A DNA stretch of 64,000 nt from Candidatus Endomicrobiellum calonymphae (GTDB lineage Bacteria; Elusimicrobiota; Endomicrobiia; Endomicrobiales; Endomicrobiaceae), in assembly GCA_031269945.1 (NCBI GenBank), contig JAISYK010000002.1:62001-126000 (forward strand), in the 5' to 3' direction. Within the stretch, counting starts at the first letter, position 1. Every line of letters begins with the position of its first letter. Positions 1 to 10,935 of this stretch are shown piece by piece. The position numbers and the translations under genes were made by a program. The notes beneath the pieces are model-generated. The model was not told where the DNA came from. It saw nothing but the letters and a program-made list of their open reading frames with translations, and searched no databases.

Positions 1-2751
1 AATGCTTACATTCACAGAGCTTATCATGCTCTCCCGCCACTTTCTACCTCAAATGGTCAACAGATAAATGCAGTTTATGGTTTTATAAAGCTATTGCTTA
101 AGATTAAAAACAATTTTACATTTGAATATATTGTAGTTTGTTTTGACTATCCATCGAAAAATTTCAGGTACGAAATGTTTGAAGATTATAAGGCCAATAG
201 ATGTTCGCTTGAGGAAGCTCTTGTAAGTCAGATGCCTATTGCAAAAGAAGCTGTAGAGGCTTTATCTATGGCAAAAATAGAAATAAAAGGTTATGAGGCA
301 GATGATTTAATTGCCACAATAGTTGAAAATAATAAGAAAATTAGTGTACAGACTGTTATTGTGACTGCTGATAAAGATATTTTTCAATTAGTGGAGGAAA
401 AAAATGTATTAATTTGGAACGATTCTAAAAATATTATGTATGATGCAGAGAAAGTAGAGAAAATATATGGAGTTATGCCTAAACAGCTTGTGGATGTATT
501 CGCTTTGATGGGAGATGTTATAGATAATGTTCCTGGAATAAAAGGTATTGGAAAAAAAACCGCAATTATGCTTGTTAAAAGATTCGGAACTCTTGAAAAT
601 ATTTTGCAAAATTCAGATTCTATAAAAGGCAATGTAGGAAGATTGGTTGAATGTGGTAAAGACAAAGCATTAATAAGTAAGAAGCTAGTAAATTTAAATA
701 GGGAGGTTCCTTTAGGTTTTGAGCTTGAAAAATTTAAAAGCAAAGATTTAGATTTAAATAAAGCTATTCCTTTTTTTAAAAAATGTGAATTTAAAAGTCT
801 TCTTAAAAAATACGCATATACATTTGGCAAAGTTATAAAAGATGACAATTGTAATAGTTCCCATTCAATTGTTAAGAGTACGAATGTTGAGAATTGTGGA
901 ATAGATTTTTTTAATTTTGGAAGTAAAGTACCGCTTAATTCAAAAGCAATAGGAATACCATTTAATTTTAATAGCGAGATTGTAAACACTAAGAAAAAGG
1001 CTATTCAAATTGCAAAGTTGATAGAGCGTTCAGGTATTTTTGCAATGAGAACAATAAAATCTTTGCCTGGTTTCTTGGGAGGGCATGTTGTTGGTATATC
1101 TCTATGTATTGAGAAAAATGCTTTTTATTTTCCTATTGGGCATAACGATTTGAATTCCTTCCAAATGGCTAGCGATGAATTTAGAAATATCTTTGCCCTG
1201 TTGTTTTCTTCAAGTAGGGTAAAAAAAATAGGAGCAGATTTAAAACGAGAGAGAAATATTTGTAGAATTTTGAAAATTGAATTAAATGGCATGTATTTTG
1301 ATGTGATGCTTGCCTCATATTGCTTAAATCCTACAAAACCCCACGACATAAGTTATATCGCAACAGAGTATTTAAATTTTAAAGCAGGTGATGATAGTTA
1401 CTTAAGAAAAGGAACGAAAAAAATCACATTTGCAAATTCTTCAATAGAAGACAGTGCAAAATATGCGAATTCAATCTCTGCAGCATCTTTTGCCGTGTAT
1501 AAAGTATTAATAAAGGAGAAAAAACTTTCATCGATTTTTTTTGATGTAGAGATGCCTTTAATTGAAATTCTTTCAGAAATGGAGATTTCTGGTATAAAAA
1601 TAGATTTATCTTTTTTGGATAAATTTAATGATAAAATAATTTCCGAACTAGAGAAAATTGAATACAGTATTTATAAAATTGCAGATGCAAAATTCAATAT
1701 TAATTCAACTAGACAACTTTCGCATATAATGTTTGGTAAACTTAATCTTCCTGTAATTAAGAAGACTAGGACTGGTTACTCCACAAATGAAGAAGTGTTG
1801 AGTGAATTGGCGTCTCATGAGTTTCCAGCTATGGTGTCAAAATACAGAGGACTCAAAAAATTAAAAAATACTTATATATCTTCAATAATGAGCTACTGTG
1901 CTTGTGGCAGAGATAGGATTCATACAGTTTTTAATCAAGCTGTGACTGCTACGGGACGGTTGTCATCAACAGAACCAAATTTACAAAATATACCTATAAA
2001 ATCTGTTTTTGGAAAAGAGTTTAGAAAAGTATTTGTATCGGAAAATAATAAGATTTTTTTATCTGCTGATTATTCACAGATTGACTTAAGAGTGTTAGCT
2101 CATATTTCACAGGATAAAAAACTTATAGAAGCTTTTAAAAATGGGGTGGATGTGCACAGTGCTACGGCTAGAGAAATTTTTAATATTTCTCAAAACGAAT
2201 CTGTATCTGACGACTTAAGAAAAGCAGCAAAATCAATAAATTTCGGTATAATTTACGGGATGTCTCCTTTTGGGCTCTCAAAACGGTTGAATATTACGTT
2301 TTCAAAGGCAAGAGAATATATTGATAAATATTTTGAAAGATATAGTGGTGTAAAATTATGGATAGATCAGGTTATTGAGCGCTCCTTAAAATATGGATAT
2401 GTTTGTACTATTAATGGAAGGGTAAGATTTGTACCTGAATTGTGTTCTACGAATATTAAGGTTAAAAATGCTACCAAGAGAATAGTCTTAAATACTCCGA
2501 TTCAAGGAAGTTCCGCAGATATAATAAAAATTGCTATGATAAACATATATAATGAAATTAAGATTAGAGATTATAAATCTTTAATGCTTTTACAGATCCA
2601 TGACGACCTCCTTTTCGAAGTTCCAATTGAAGAACTTAAAGATATGATTCAAATTATAAAAAATAAAATGGAAAGCTCTGTGATTTTAAGTGTTCCTATA
2701 ATTGTTGATGTTAAAGTTGGGAAAAATTGGGGAGAAATGAAAAAAGTATGA
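1..2751 (+). CDS. polA: DNA polymerase I, 5' truncated by window edge
   Basis: Frame stays open from base 1 (NAYIHRAYHALPPLSTSNGQQINAVYGF..., 5'-3' exonuclease domain) into the listed ORF; polymerase motifs DYSQIDLRVLAHIS and RKAAKSINFGIIYGMSPFGLSKRL. Confidence 0.97.
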   Translation, partial: NAYIHRAYHALPPLSTSNGQQINAVYGFIKLLLKIKNNFTFEYIVVCFDYPSKNFRYEMFEDYKANRCSLEEALVSQMPIAKEAVEALSMAKIEIKGYEADDLIATIVENNKKISVQTVIVTADKDIFQLVEEKNVLIWNDSKNIMYDAEKVEKIYGVMPKQLVDVFALMGDVIDNVPGIKGIGKKTAIMLVKRFGTLENILQNSDSIKGNVGRLVECGKDKALISKKLVNLNREVPLGFELEKFKSKDLDLNKAIPFFKKCEFKSLLKKYAYTFGKVIKDDNCNSSHSIVKSTNVENCGIDFFNFGSKVPLNSKAIGIPFNFNSEIVNTKKKAIQIAKLIERSGIFAMRTIKSLPGFLGGHVVGISLCIEKNAFYFPIGHNDLNSFQMASDEFRNIFALLFSSSRVKKIGADLKRERNICRILKIELNGMYFDVMLASYCLNPTKPHDISYIATEYLNFKAGDDSYLRKGTKKITFANSSIEDSAKYANSISAASFAVYKVLIKEKKLSSIFFDVEMPLIEILSEMEISGIKIDLSFLDKFNDKIISELEKIEYSIYKIADAKFNINSTRQLSHIMFGKLNLPVIKKTRTGYSTNEEVLSELASHEFPAMVSKYRGLKKLKNTYISSIMSYCACGRDRIHTVFNQAVTATGRLSSTEPNLQNIPIKSVFGKEFRKVFVSENNKIFLSADYSQIDLRVLAHISQDKKLIEAFKNGVDVHSATAREIFNISQNESVSDDLRKAAKSINFGIIYGMSPFGLSKRLNITFSKAREYIDKYFERYSGVKLWIDQVIERSLKYGYVCTINGRVRFVPELCSTNIKVKNATKRIVLNTPIQGSSADIIKIAMINIYNEIKIRDYKSLMLLQIHDDLLFEVPIEELKDMIQIIKNKMESSVILSVPIIVDVKVGKNWGEMKKV

Positions 2752-3350
2752 TAATAGGATTGACGGGTGGAATTGCTGCTGGGAAGAGTGAAACTGCTAA
2801 ATTTTTTGAGTCATTTGGAGCTTATAATGTAGATGCTGATAAAATATCGCGTGAACTTACTGAAAATAATAAGCCGGATTTGAAGAGGCTTGTAGATGAG
2901 TTTGGGCAAAATATTTTATATGCTGACGGAACTTTAGATAGAGAAAAACTTGCTAACATGATTTTTTCGGATAAAAAAATAAAATTTAATGTTGAGAAAA
3001 TTCTTCATCCATGTATAATTTCGTGCATAAATGAAACGGTATCTCAACATAAAATAAGCAATGATATGATATTAATTAATGCTCCGCTTCTTTTTGAGGT
3101 TGGGTTAGATAAAATATGTGATAAAAGTGTGGTTATTTGGACTTCTTATGACGTTCAGGTTAATCGTCTTGCTATGCGTAGTAAACTAGATGTGTATCAA
3201 GCAAAGAAAATAATTAGTTCTCAAATGCCCATAAAAGAAAAAATTGAACTCGCTGATTTTGTAATAGATAATTCTGGATCCAAGGCGGATTTGAAAAGAA
3301 ATGTAGAAAACTTTTATAAATTATTGACATCTAATATGAAAATAACGTAG
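2748..3350 (+). CDS. coaE: dephospho-CoA kinase
   Basis: MIIGLTGGIAAGKSE P-loop start; the internal ATG at 2748 fits better than 2727. Confidence 0.93.
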   Translation: MIIGLTGGIAAGKSETAKFFESFGAYNVDADKISRELTENNKPDLKRLVDEFGQNILYADGTLDREKLANMIFSDKKIKFNVEKILHPCIISCINETVSQHKISNDMILINAPLLFEVGLDKICDKSVVIWTSYDVQVNRLAMRSKLDVYQAKKIISSQMPIKEKIELADFVIDNSGSKADLKRNVENFYKLLTSNMKIT

Positions 3351-3520
3351 AATGCCTTGTTGCTCGTTACTCATTTATTCTTTCAAATCAAAAAAAATCT
3401 AGATTGAAGCAAATCAAAGTCAAATCAGGTGTAAATCCGATAGATGCAAGCATAGATATGTGTTATATGAGGATTTAATTAGAATAAAGGTGTGTTAGTG
3501 CTAGTAGTCTGGAGGAGTTA

Positions 3521-4816
3521 ATGGAAAAGGATAGGGCCAATAAAGATGTGTCTATTTTATCTAAGAGAACTATGGGAGAACTTATAGAGATTGCAAAAAA
3601 TTTTAAACTTGACTCTGTTGCAGGTTTAAGGAAGCAGGAACTTATAGCAAAAATTTTTGAAGCACGGACAAAAGAAAATAAATTAGTTTATGACGAAGGC
3701 GTTTTAGAGATTTTACCTGATGGTTTTGGTTTTTTGCGTTCCCCTGGTTATAATTATCTTCCAGGTCCAGATGATATTTACATATCTCCTTCTCAGATAA
3801 AAAAATTCGCCTTACGGAAGGGAGATACAGTAGCGGGGTACGTCAGACCTCCTCAGGCACAGCAAGAACGTTATTTTGCGCTTCTGCAAGTAAAATCTGT
3901 TAATGGTCAGGAAAATCTTGAGAATATGAGAGATCGAATTCTCTTTGATAATTTAACGCCATTGTATCCTAATGAGAAAATAGTTTTTGAAACAGAAAAA
4001 GAAAAATTATCAACAAGAATTGTAGATATGTTAGCTCCTATAGGTAGAGGGCAAAGAGTATTGATTAACGCGGCCCCGAGAACTGGTAAAACTGTTCTTT
4101 TACAAGAAATAGCTAATGCAATAACTGAAAATAGTCCCGATATAATACTTATTGTTCTGTTAATAGATGAAAGACCAGAAGAAGTTACAGATATGCAACG
4201 TTCTGTTAATGGAGAGGTTATCTCTTCTACTTTTGATGAACCTTCAGATAGACATATACAGGTTGCTGAAATGGTTATAGAGAAAGCTAAAAGAATGGTT
4301 GAAAATAGCAAACATGTTGTTATTCTTTTAGATTCAATTACAAGACTTGCTAGAGCTTACAACATAGCAACGCCGTCAAGTGGAAGAGTTTTATCTGGTG
4401 GGCTTGATTCAAATGCTTTGCAGAGGCCAAAAAGATTTTTTGGTGCAGCAAGAAATATTGAGGAGGGTGGAAGCCTTACTATCATAGGTACTGCTCTTGT
4501 TGAAACTGGGAGTAGAATGGATGATGTCATATTTGAAGAATTCAAAGGTACGGGAAATTGTGAAATTTATCTTGATAGGAAACTTGCCGACAGGAGGATA
4601 TTTCCTGCAATAGATCTCCTGCGTTCTGGTACTAGAAAAGAAGAACTTCTTTTAAATGAGGACGAAAAAAACAAAATGTGGATATTGAGAAAGTGGATGA
4701 CTTCAATGAATTCTGTAGAGATTATGGAAGAATTAAGCAAGAGACTGCTTAGTTCAAACTCCAATAAAGACTTTTTAAAACAGATGGAGCTTTCTAGTAT
4801 GGAAAGGCTGTCATAG
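3521..4816 (+). CDS. rho: transcription termination factor Rho
   Basis: Rho N-terminal domain, [17 protein letters not shown] Walker [26 protein letters not shown]. Confidence 0.98.
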   Translation: MEKDRANKDVSILSKRTMGELIEIAKNFKLDSVAGLRKQELIAKIFEARTKENKLVYDEGVLEILPDGFGFLRSPGYNYLPGPDDIYISPSQIKKFALRKGDTVAGYVRPPQAQQERYFALLQVKSVNGQENLENMRDRILFDNLTPLYPNEKIVFETEKEKLSTRIVDMLAPIGRGQRVLINAAPRTGKTVLLQEIANAITENSPDIILIVLLIDERPEEVTDMQRSVNGEVISSTFDEPSDRHIQVAEMVIEKAKRMVENSKHVVILLDSITRLARAYNIATPSSGRVLSGGLDSNALQRPKRFFGAARNIEEGGSLTIIGTALVETGSRMDDVIFEEFKGTGNCEIYLDRKLADRRIFPAIDLLRSGTRKEELLLNEDEKNKMWILRKWMTSMNSVEIMEELSKRLLSSNSNKDFLKQMELSSMERLS

Positions 4817-4867
4817 AGCACAATATTAAATTAATAAAGATTGTCGTTATTTATGAGCTTGTAAAAA

Positions 4868-4896
4868 TTGACTAAAAATTAAAAATTTTGCATACT
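4868..4896 (+). promoter_or_regulatory. candidate sigma70-like promoter for rpmE
   Basis: TTGACT, 17-nt spacer, CATACT about 60 nt upstream of the rpmE ATG. Confidence 0.35.
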
Positions 4897-4955
4897 GCGA
4901 TTGTATAAAAAGGTTACGAGAGAGAAATATAAGATATAAGGAGAAGTTAAGGAAT

Positions 4956-5261
4956 ATGAGAGAAGCAATACATCCAAAATATGAAGAAAGCGTAGTTTTG
5001 TGTGCGTGTGGATGTACATTTAAAACTCGCTCGACAAGACCTTCAATAAAACTAGAAATATGTTCAAATTGTCATCCATTTTTTACGGGAAAGCAGAAAT
5101 TTATAGATACTGCGGGAAGAGTTGAAAAATTTCAAAAGCGTTTTGCTAAAACTGGTGGGAAAACTGTATTGATAAGGAAGGCTGATAAAAGAATTCAAAC
5201 ACCGAGAAAAACTCTGAGAAAAGTGCTCACTAATTCACCTAAAAAACAAAATTTATTGTAA
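4956..5261 (+). CDS. rpmE: 50S ribosomal protein bL31, zinc-binding type with basic C-terminal extension
   Basis: CxCG...[28 protein letters not shown]. Confidence 0.93.
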   Translation: MREAIHPKYEESVVLCACGCTFKTRSTRPSIKLEICSNCHPFFTGKQKFIDTAGRVEKFQKRFAKTGGKTVLIRKADKRIQTPRKTLRKVLTNSPKKQNLL

Positions 5262-5527
5262 AAAACAGAGAAACTAAAAAATTAATTTTACAGGTGCAAA
5301 CATTAAGATAGAACTTTGTGTATGTCGTATTCTGTGTCCGTTCTGTAATTTATATTAAAGGTTTCTGGCATGCTTTTTTGTTGTCATTTCTTGTCGATGG
5401 TAATGGAGATTGTAGTGGTTTACTCAAAATATTTTTCATTGATTATTAATAAAAAGTTATTAAGTGATTCTAATTATTGACAATCTTTTTATATGGAACC
5501 AAATCGTTAGAAAACAAAAAACTACCT

Positions 5528-6598
5528 ATGTATTTTAAAAAATTGAGATTCTTAAATGCAAAGTTTCAAGAAGTTGAGAGTAAACTTAGTGATTTATCTG
5601 TCGTCTTAAATCAAGAAGAGTATAAAAAATTTTCAAAACAATATTCTTATCTTCGTCCGATTGCTGAAAAATATATGCAATATTTAAGGCTTTTAAACAG
5701 TATAAAAGACATAGAAGAATTGAAAAACTCGAAAGATTTTCAGATAAAAGAATTAGCTTTTGCGGAGTATGATGATCTTGTTGAAGTAAAAAACAAAATT
5801 GAATCTGAAATAAAAATATTGCTTATACCGCCTGATCCGAATGACGATAAGAATATCATTGTAGAAATCCGTGCAGGGACCGGTGGTGATGAATCTGCCT
5901 TGTTTGTAGGCGATCTATATAGAATGTACGCGCGCTTTGCTGAAAAAAAAGGATGGGAATGCGAAATTTTAAATTCAAGTTCTACAGGTCTTGGTGGTTA
6001 CAAGGAAATTATATTTGAAATAAATGGTAGTGGAGTGTGGTGTTATTTTAAATTTGAAAAGGGTACTCACAGAGTCCAAAGAGTGCCTGAGACAGAAATA
6101 TCTGGAAGGGTTCATACTTCTGCAGTAACTGTTGCCATTTTTCCTGAAGCCGAAGAAGTCGATGTTGAAATAAAAATGGAAGATTTAAGAATCGATACTT
6201 ATAGATCTTCTGGAGCAGGTGGACAACATGTTAATAAAACAAACTCGGCTATAAGAATTACGCATTTGCCTACTGGACTTGTAGTTGCATGTCAAGATGA
6301 AAGAAGTCAAATGAAAAATAGAGCTAAGGCTTTTAAAGTTTTGAGAGCAAAACTCTACAATAAAAAAATCTTAGAAAATGCGAATCAAATTTCAAATGAA
6401 AGGAAGTTACAAATTGGTACTGGCGATAGATCAGAGAAAATAAGGACGTATAATTACCCACAGAATAGGATAACAGATCATAGAATAGGATACAGCATGT
6501 ATAATATTAAAGAAGTTATGGATGGTGATTTATCAGGGCTTGTTAACAAGCTTATTGAAGCTGAGATGGAATTTAAACTTAATGAGAATAACATCTAA
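5528..6598 (+). CDS. prfA: peptide chain release factor 1
   Basis: GAGGQHVNKTNSAIRITHLPTGL GGQ motif; start assigned to the internal ATG (listed ORF starts at 5477). Confidence 0.96.
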   Translation: MYFKKLRFLNAKFQEVESKLSDLSVVLNQEEYKKFSKQYSYLRPIAEKYMQYLRLLNSIKDIEELKNSKDFQIKELAFAEYDDLVEVKNKIESEIKILLIPPDPNDDKNIIVEIRAGTGGDESALFVGDLYRMYARFAEKKGWECEILNSSSTGLGGYKEIIFEINGSGVWCYFKFEKGTHRVQRVPETEISGRVHTSAVTVAIFPEAEEVDVEIKMEDLRIDTYRSSGAGGQHVNKTNSAIRITHLPTGLVVACQDERSQMKNRAKAFKVLRAKLYNKKILENANQISNERKLQIGTGDRSEKIRTYNYPQNRITDHRIGYSMYNIKEVMDGDLSGLVNKLIEAEMEFKLNENNI

Positions 6599-6603
6599 AT
6601 TAA

Positions 6604-7458
6604 ATGTTTGAAAATGAAAATATTTATACTGTATTGAAAACTGCTAAAACGTTTTTAGAGTCAAAAGGACTTTCTGACATTAAACCTGATACTGAAATTC
6701 TTTTAAGTTCAGTTCTAAAAATTGGACGTTCGGAGCTTTTTCTTATAAGAAATAAAAAGCTCACAGATGTGCAAAGACATGAATATGAGTGTTATATATT
6801 TAGACGTTCTAAAGGGTGGCCTGTAGCATATATAACTGGCTTTACTAGCTTTATGTATTTTGAGTTTAAAGTAAATAAAAACGTTTTTATACCGAGACCA
6901 GAAACTGAAATTTTGGTTGAGGTTGTGCTGGAATTTTCAAAGAAAAAAAATAAGTGTTCACTTTTAGATTTATGTACGGGTTCTGGATGTATAGCTGTAT
7001 GCTTAGAAAAGCTTGGCAAGTTTAAAGATATTGTAGCTTCAGATATAAATAAAAATGCTCTTTTAATTGCAAAAATAAACGCACAAATTAATGGTGCTTT
7101 AAATATAGATTTTATTGAAAGCAATATTTTCAATAATATAAATGATAAAATTTTTGATGTAATTGTGTCCAATCCACCTTATGTTTCATATGAAGAATAT
7201 GAACTTTTAGAACCGGAACTTAAATGTGAACCTCAAAATGCTTTACTAGCAGGAGATAACGGCTTGTTTTTTTACAATAAAATAGTTGATGAGGCTGACA
7301 AGTATTTAAAAGAGGATGGAGTTATTTTTGTTGAATTGAATGCAAATAAAGTTGAAAATATAAAACTGATATTTTTGAGTAAGGGCTATAAAAACGTTGA
7401 AATAATAAAAGATTACGCGGGATTATCTAGGATATTAATAGCGAAGAGAGAACATTAG
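6604..7458 (+). CDS. prmC: release factor glutamine methyltransferase
   Basis: LLDLCTGSGCIAVCL and VSNPPYV motifs; adjacent to prfA. Confidence 0.95.
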   Translation: MFENENIYTVLKTAKTFLESKGLSDIKPDTEILLSSVLKIGRSELFLIRNKKLTDVQRHEYECYIFRRSKGWPVAYITGFTSFMYFEFKVNKNVFIPRPETEILVEVVLEFSKKKNKCSLLDLCTGSGCIAVCLEKLGKFKDIVASDINKNALLIAKINAQINGALNIDFIESNIFNNINDKIFDVIVSNPPYVSYEEYELLEPELKCEPQNALLAGDNGLFFYNKIVDEADKYLKEDGVIFVELNANKVENIKLIFLSKGYKNVEIIKDYAGLSRILIAKREH

Positions 7459-7643
7459 GGCAGCTCTTTATATATAGATTTATAGGTTAATGAAAATGCG
7501 TATGCTGATTGTAATTTAAATATTTGCATTGTGTTGAATGATCTACAGGTAAGACAAATTTAGTTCTATGAGGTTTAAAAGAGTTTTTAGTGTTTTGGTC
7601 GTTAATTTAAGTATGATATATGTGACAGTTTGAGCATTATGAA

Positions 7644-8909
7644 ATGGATAAGATAGTAATATGTGGTGGTAATAAATTGAAAGGTGAAGTGGTAATATCC
7701 GGTTCAAAAAATTCTGCTTTGCCTATACTTTTTGCCAGTTTGCTTACGGATGAGCCTGCTGTGATAAACAATGTCCCGTCTCTTGATGATGTAAGTACAA
7801 CACTATTATCTTTAAGTTTTATAGGGAAAAAAATAATTAAAAGAGGCAACACTGTAGAGGTTTACTCTTCGGATAGTAGAACGTATAAACATAGAGCACC
7901 TTATGATCTAGTGAGTAAGATGCGTGCAAGTATTTTAATAATGGGGCCTTTACTGGCAAGGCTTAAAAAGGTTGATGTCTCGTTGCCTGGTGGATGTGCT
8001 ATAGGGGCAAGGCCTATAGATATTCACTTGGAGGCATTTAAAAAAATGGGTGCTGAGTTTTCAATCGAAGGCGGGTGCGTAAAAACCCATGCTAGAGATG
8101 GACTCAGGGGTAATACTACGATAAACCTTAGGTTTCCAAGTGTTGGGGCAACCGAAAATGTGCTGCTTGCTGCAGTTTTGGTCGAAGGGAAAACTACAAT
8201 TGTTAATGCTGCTTGCGAACCTGAAATAGAGGATTTGGCCATTGTTTTAAATAAAATGGGTGCAAAAGTAACTGGTGCAGGGACAAAGAATGTTGTGATA
8301 GAGGGAGTGAGTGAGCTTCATGGTTTTGAGCATGAGGTAATCCCAGACAGAATAGAAGCTGCAACATACATGGTAGCTGCGGCGATTACAAAAGGCGAAA
8401 TTATTTTAAAAAAAGTTATTCCGCAACATTTGAAATCAATAAACGATAAATTTAAAAAAAGTGGATTGTATATTAAAGAATCAGATAGAACAATTTACGT
8501 AAAATGGATAAAAGATCTAGAGCCGCAAAATATAAAAACGGGGGCATATCCTGAATTTCCTACAGATGTTCAAGCTCAATGGATGACTTTAATGTGTCTT
8601 ATAAATGGCAAATCAAGTATAAAAGAAGACGTTTTTGAAAACAGATTCTTACATGTTAACGAATTGCGAAGATTGGGTGCGGATATTTCTATAGACGATA
8701 AAATAGTTAATATTAAAGGTGTTAAAAAATTTTCAGGAGCACCAGTGATAATGTCAGATTTAAGAGCTGGTGCGGCTCTTATCTTAGCTGGACTTGCAGC
8801 GTGTGGGACAACTACTGTTTCAAGGATTTATCATTTAGATAGAGGATATGAGATGCTTGAGAAAAAAATGAAAAAGCTTGGAGCTGACATAAAAAGAATT
8901 TGTGATTAA
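7644..8909 (+). CDS. murA: UDP-N-acetylglucosamine 1-carboxyvinyltransferase
   Basis: Full-length match to MurA architecture: GGNKLKGEVVISGSKNSALPI, LPGGCAIGARPIDIHL, DRIEAATYM. Confidence 0.97.
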   Translation: MDKIVICGGNKLKGEVVISGSKNSALPILFASLLTDEPAVINNVPSLDDVSTTLLSLSFIGKKIIKRGNTVEVYSSDSRTYKHRAPYDLVSKMRASILIMGPLLARLKKVDVSLPGGCAIGARPIDIHLEAFKKMGAEFSIEGGCVKTHARDGLRGNTTINLRFPSVGATENVLLAAVLVEGKTTIVNAACEPEIEDLAIVLNKMGAKVTGAGTKNVVIEGVSELHGFEHEVIPDRIEAATYMVAAAITKGEIILKKVIPQHLKSINDKFKKSGLYIKESDRTIYVKWIKDLEPQNIKTGAYPEFPTDVQAQWMTLMCLINGKSSIKEDVFENRFLHVNELRRLGADISIDDKIVNIKGVKKFSGAPVIMSDLRAGAALILAGLAACGTTTVSRIYHLDRGYEMLEKKMKKLGADIKRICD

Positions 8910-9534
8910 TTGTTGTTTATTATGTTAAATATTATAAAAATGAAATAATGCTTATTATTGAGTTTGCTTATTGTGAATTGCGATGTTTGGTGTGGGAATT
9001 GAAAAAATGAAGTTTTTTTAATAAAATTACTCACGTACAAGAATTGTTCCTTGAAGCAAGTTTTGTAATATGGTTGTGTTCGTTATATTGAGGTGTGATT
9101 CAAATTTAATTCATTTTGATAAGAGTATAGGGATAAGTGTAAGGATTGGATGCCGATATATTAAATCCAGTAAAGTTGGTGCGTTATTTTAAAAGTGGCA
9201 TGATTTTTGTTTGGAAATCTTCTATGTTGTCTTTGCATAATCGTTCTTCGTTGGTATAGGTATACCCTTAATAAAATAACTAGATTTTAGTTGCTTTAAA
9301 GTTTTTATGCGTTGCATGCATATATAGTTTGTCTTCGTGTTATTTAAGTAGATTATAGATAAAACGCAGTTGGATTTACCTGAAGTCCCTAAAATTAAAA
9401 TTAAATTTTATTTGTGATATGGTTTTGAAGATTGAAGGTTGGGGAACCCGTAAGATAAGGTATAAATTCTGAAAAACGGAGATGCGTTTTTATAAAATAC
9501 GCTAAAAAACCGAAAAAAACAAGGAGAAAGAAGT

Positions 9535-10308
9535 ATGATTAACGTCACGATGAAGGCTTTACTAGAAGCTGGTGTCCATTTTGGTCATCAAACCAGAAGA
9601 TGGAATCCTAGAATGTCAAGATTCATTTTTGGTACAAGAAATAAAATTCACATCATTGACCTTCAAAAAACTCTTAAAGAATTAAAAAAGAATTATAAGA
9701 TTGTCAGGGATTATGTATTAGAAGGTAAAGAGATAATATTTGTTGGAACAAAAAAACAGGCACAAAATTCCGTAAAAGAGGAAGCACTGCGCTGCGGAGC
9801 GTATTTTGTTTCTGAACGTTGGCTTGGCGGAACGCTTACGAATTTTGAGACACTTAAGAAATCAATAATTAGATATCGCGAAATAGAAAATATGAAAAAA
9901 GATGGAGTTTTTAAACTTCTTTCAAAAAAAGAACAGTCTCAAGTTGAAAGGAAAAGAATAAAACTTGAAAAATCTTTGGAAGGTCTTAAGAAAATGTCTA
10001 ATTTTCCAGATATTATGTTTGTTGTGGATTCACATGAAGAAGCAACAGCTATTTCAGAGGCGAGAAAACTCAATATACCCATTATTGCAATTTGCGATAC
10101 GAACTGCGATCCAGATTTGGTTAACTATCCTATTCCAGGGAATGATGATGCCATAAGAGCGGTAAAGCTTTTTTGCTCTATTGTTGCAGATGCTGTTTTA
10201 GAGGGTAAAAGTCTTGCTCAGAAGAGTGAAAATGGTGGCAATGAAGACTTTATAAATGGAACTGAAAATAAAAATGAAAATAAAATGGAATTAGAGAAAA
10301 GGATTTAA
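9535..10308 (+). CDS. rpsB: 30S ribosomal protein uS2
   Basis: LLEAGVHFGHQTRRWNPRM; SD AAGGAGAAAG upstream. Confidence 0.98.
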   Translation: MINVTMKALLEAGVHFGHQTRRWNPRMSRFIFGTRNKIHIIDLQKTLKELKKNYKIVRDYVLEGKEIIFVGTKKQAQNSVKEEALRCGAYFVSERWLGGTLTNFETLKKSIIRYREIENMKKDGVFKLLSKKEQSQVERKRIKLEKSLEGLKKMSNFPDIMFVVDSHEEATAISEARKLNIPIIAICDTNCDPDLVNYPIPGNDDAIRAVKLFCSIVADAVLEGKSLAQKSENGGNEDFINGTENKNENKMELEKRI

Positions 10309-10333
10309 ATATTCATGAAGAGGAGGGGCTATA

Positions 10334-10933
10334 ATGGTGTTAACCGGTCTAATAACTAAGGTAAGAGAAATGACGGGTGCAGGAGTAATGGATTGTAGAA
10401 ATGCACTAAAAGAAACAAATAATGATGTAGATAAAGCATGTCTATGGCTTAGGAAAAAAGGAATTGCGACAGCTGTTAAAAAGGCTGGAAGATATGCAAG
10501 ACAAGGACTTGTTTACTCATACATACATGGTAATGGTACGCTCGGAGTTTTAGTAGAAGTGAACTGTGAGACTGATTTTGTGGCGAAAACTGTCGATTTT
10601 CACAATTTAGTTAAGGAAATTGCGATGCAAATTGCTGCAACTACTCCTACTTATATTTCTAGAGATCAAGTTCCTGAAAATGTAGTTGGATCTGAAAAAG
10701 AAATTTATAAAATTCAGCTTAAGAAAGAGGGTAAGCCTGAAAAAATTTTTGATAAGATTATTGAGGGTAAAATTGAAAAATTTTATAGCCAAACATGTTT
10801 ATATGACCAAGCTTATATTAGAGATATTCAAGGGAAAGAGACAATAAAAGGTTTAATATCAAATTCTATTGCGAAAATTGGTGAGAATATAGTTGTAAAA
10901 AGATTTTCAAGATTCAAACTTGGAGAAGAATAA
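10334..10933 (+). CDS. tsf: elongation factor Ts
   Basis: VREMTGAGVMDCRNAL, EVNCETDFVAKT; follows rpsB. Confidence 0.97.
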   Translation: MVLTGLITKVREMTGAGVMDCRNALKETNNDVDKACLWLRKKGIATAVKKAGRYARQGLVYSYIHGNGTLGVLVEVNCETDFVAKTVDFHNLVKEIAMQIAATTPTYISRDQVPENVVGSEKEIYKIQLKKEGKPEKIFDKIIEGKIEKFYSQTCLYDQAYIRDIQGKETIKGLISNSIAKIGENIVVKRFSRFKLGEE

Positions 10934-10935
10934 TA

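Noticed and set aside
384-989. 201 aa minus-strand ORF inside polA
   Set aside because: Antisense shadow ORF of polA.
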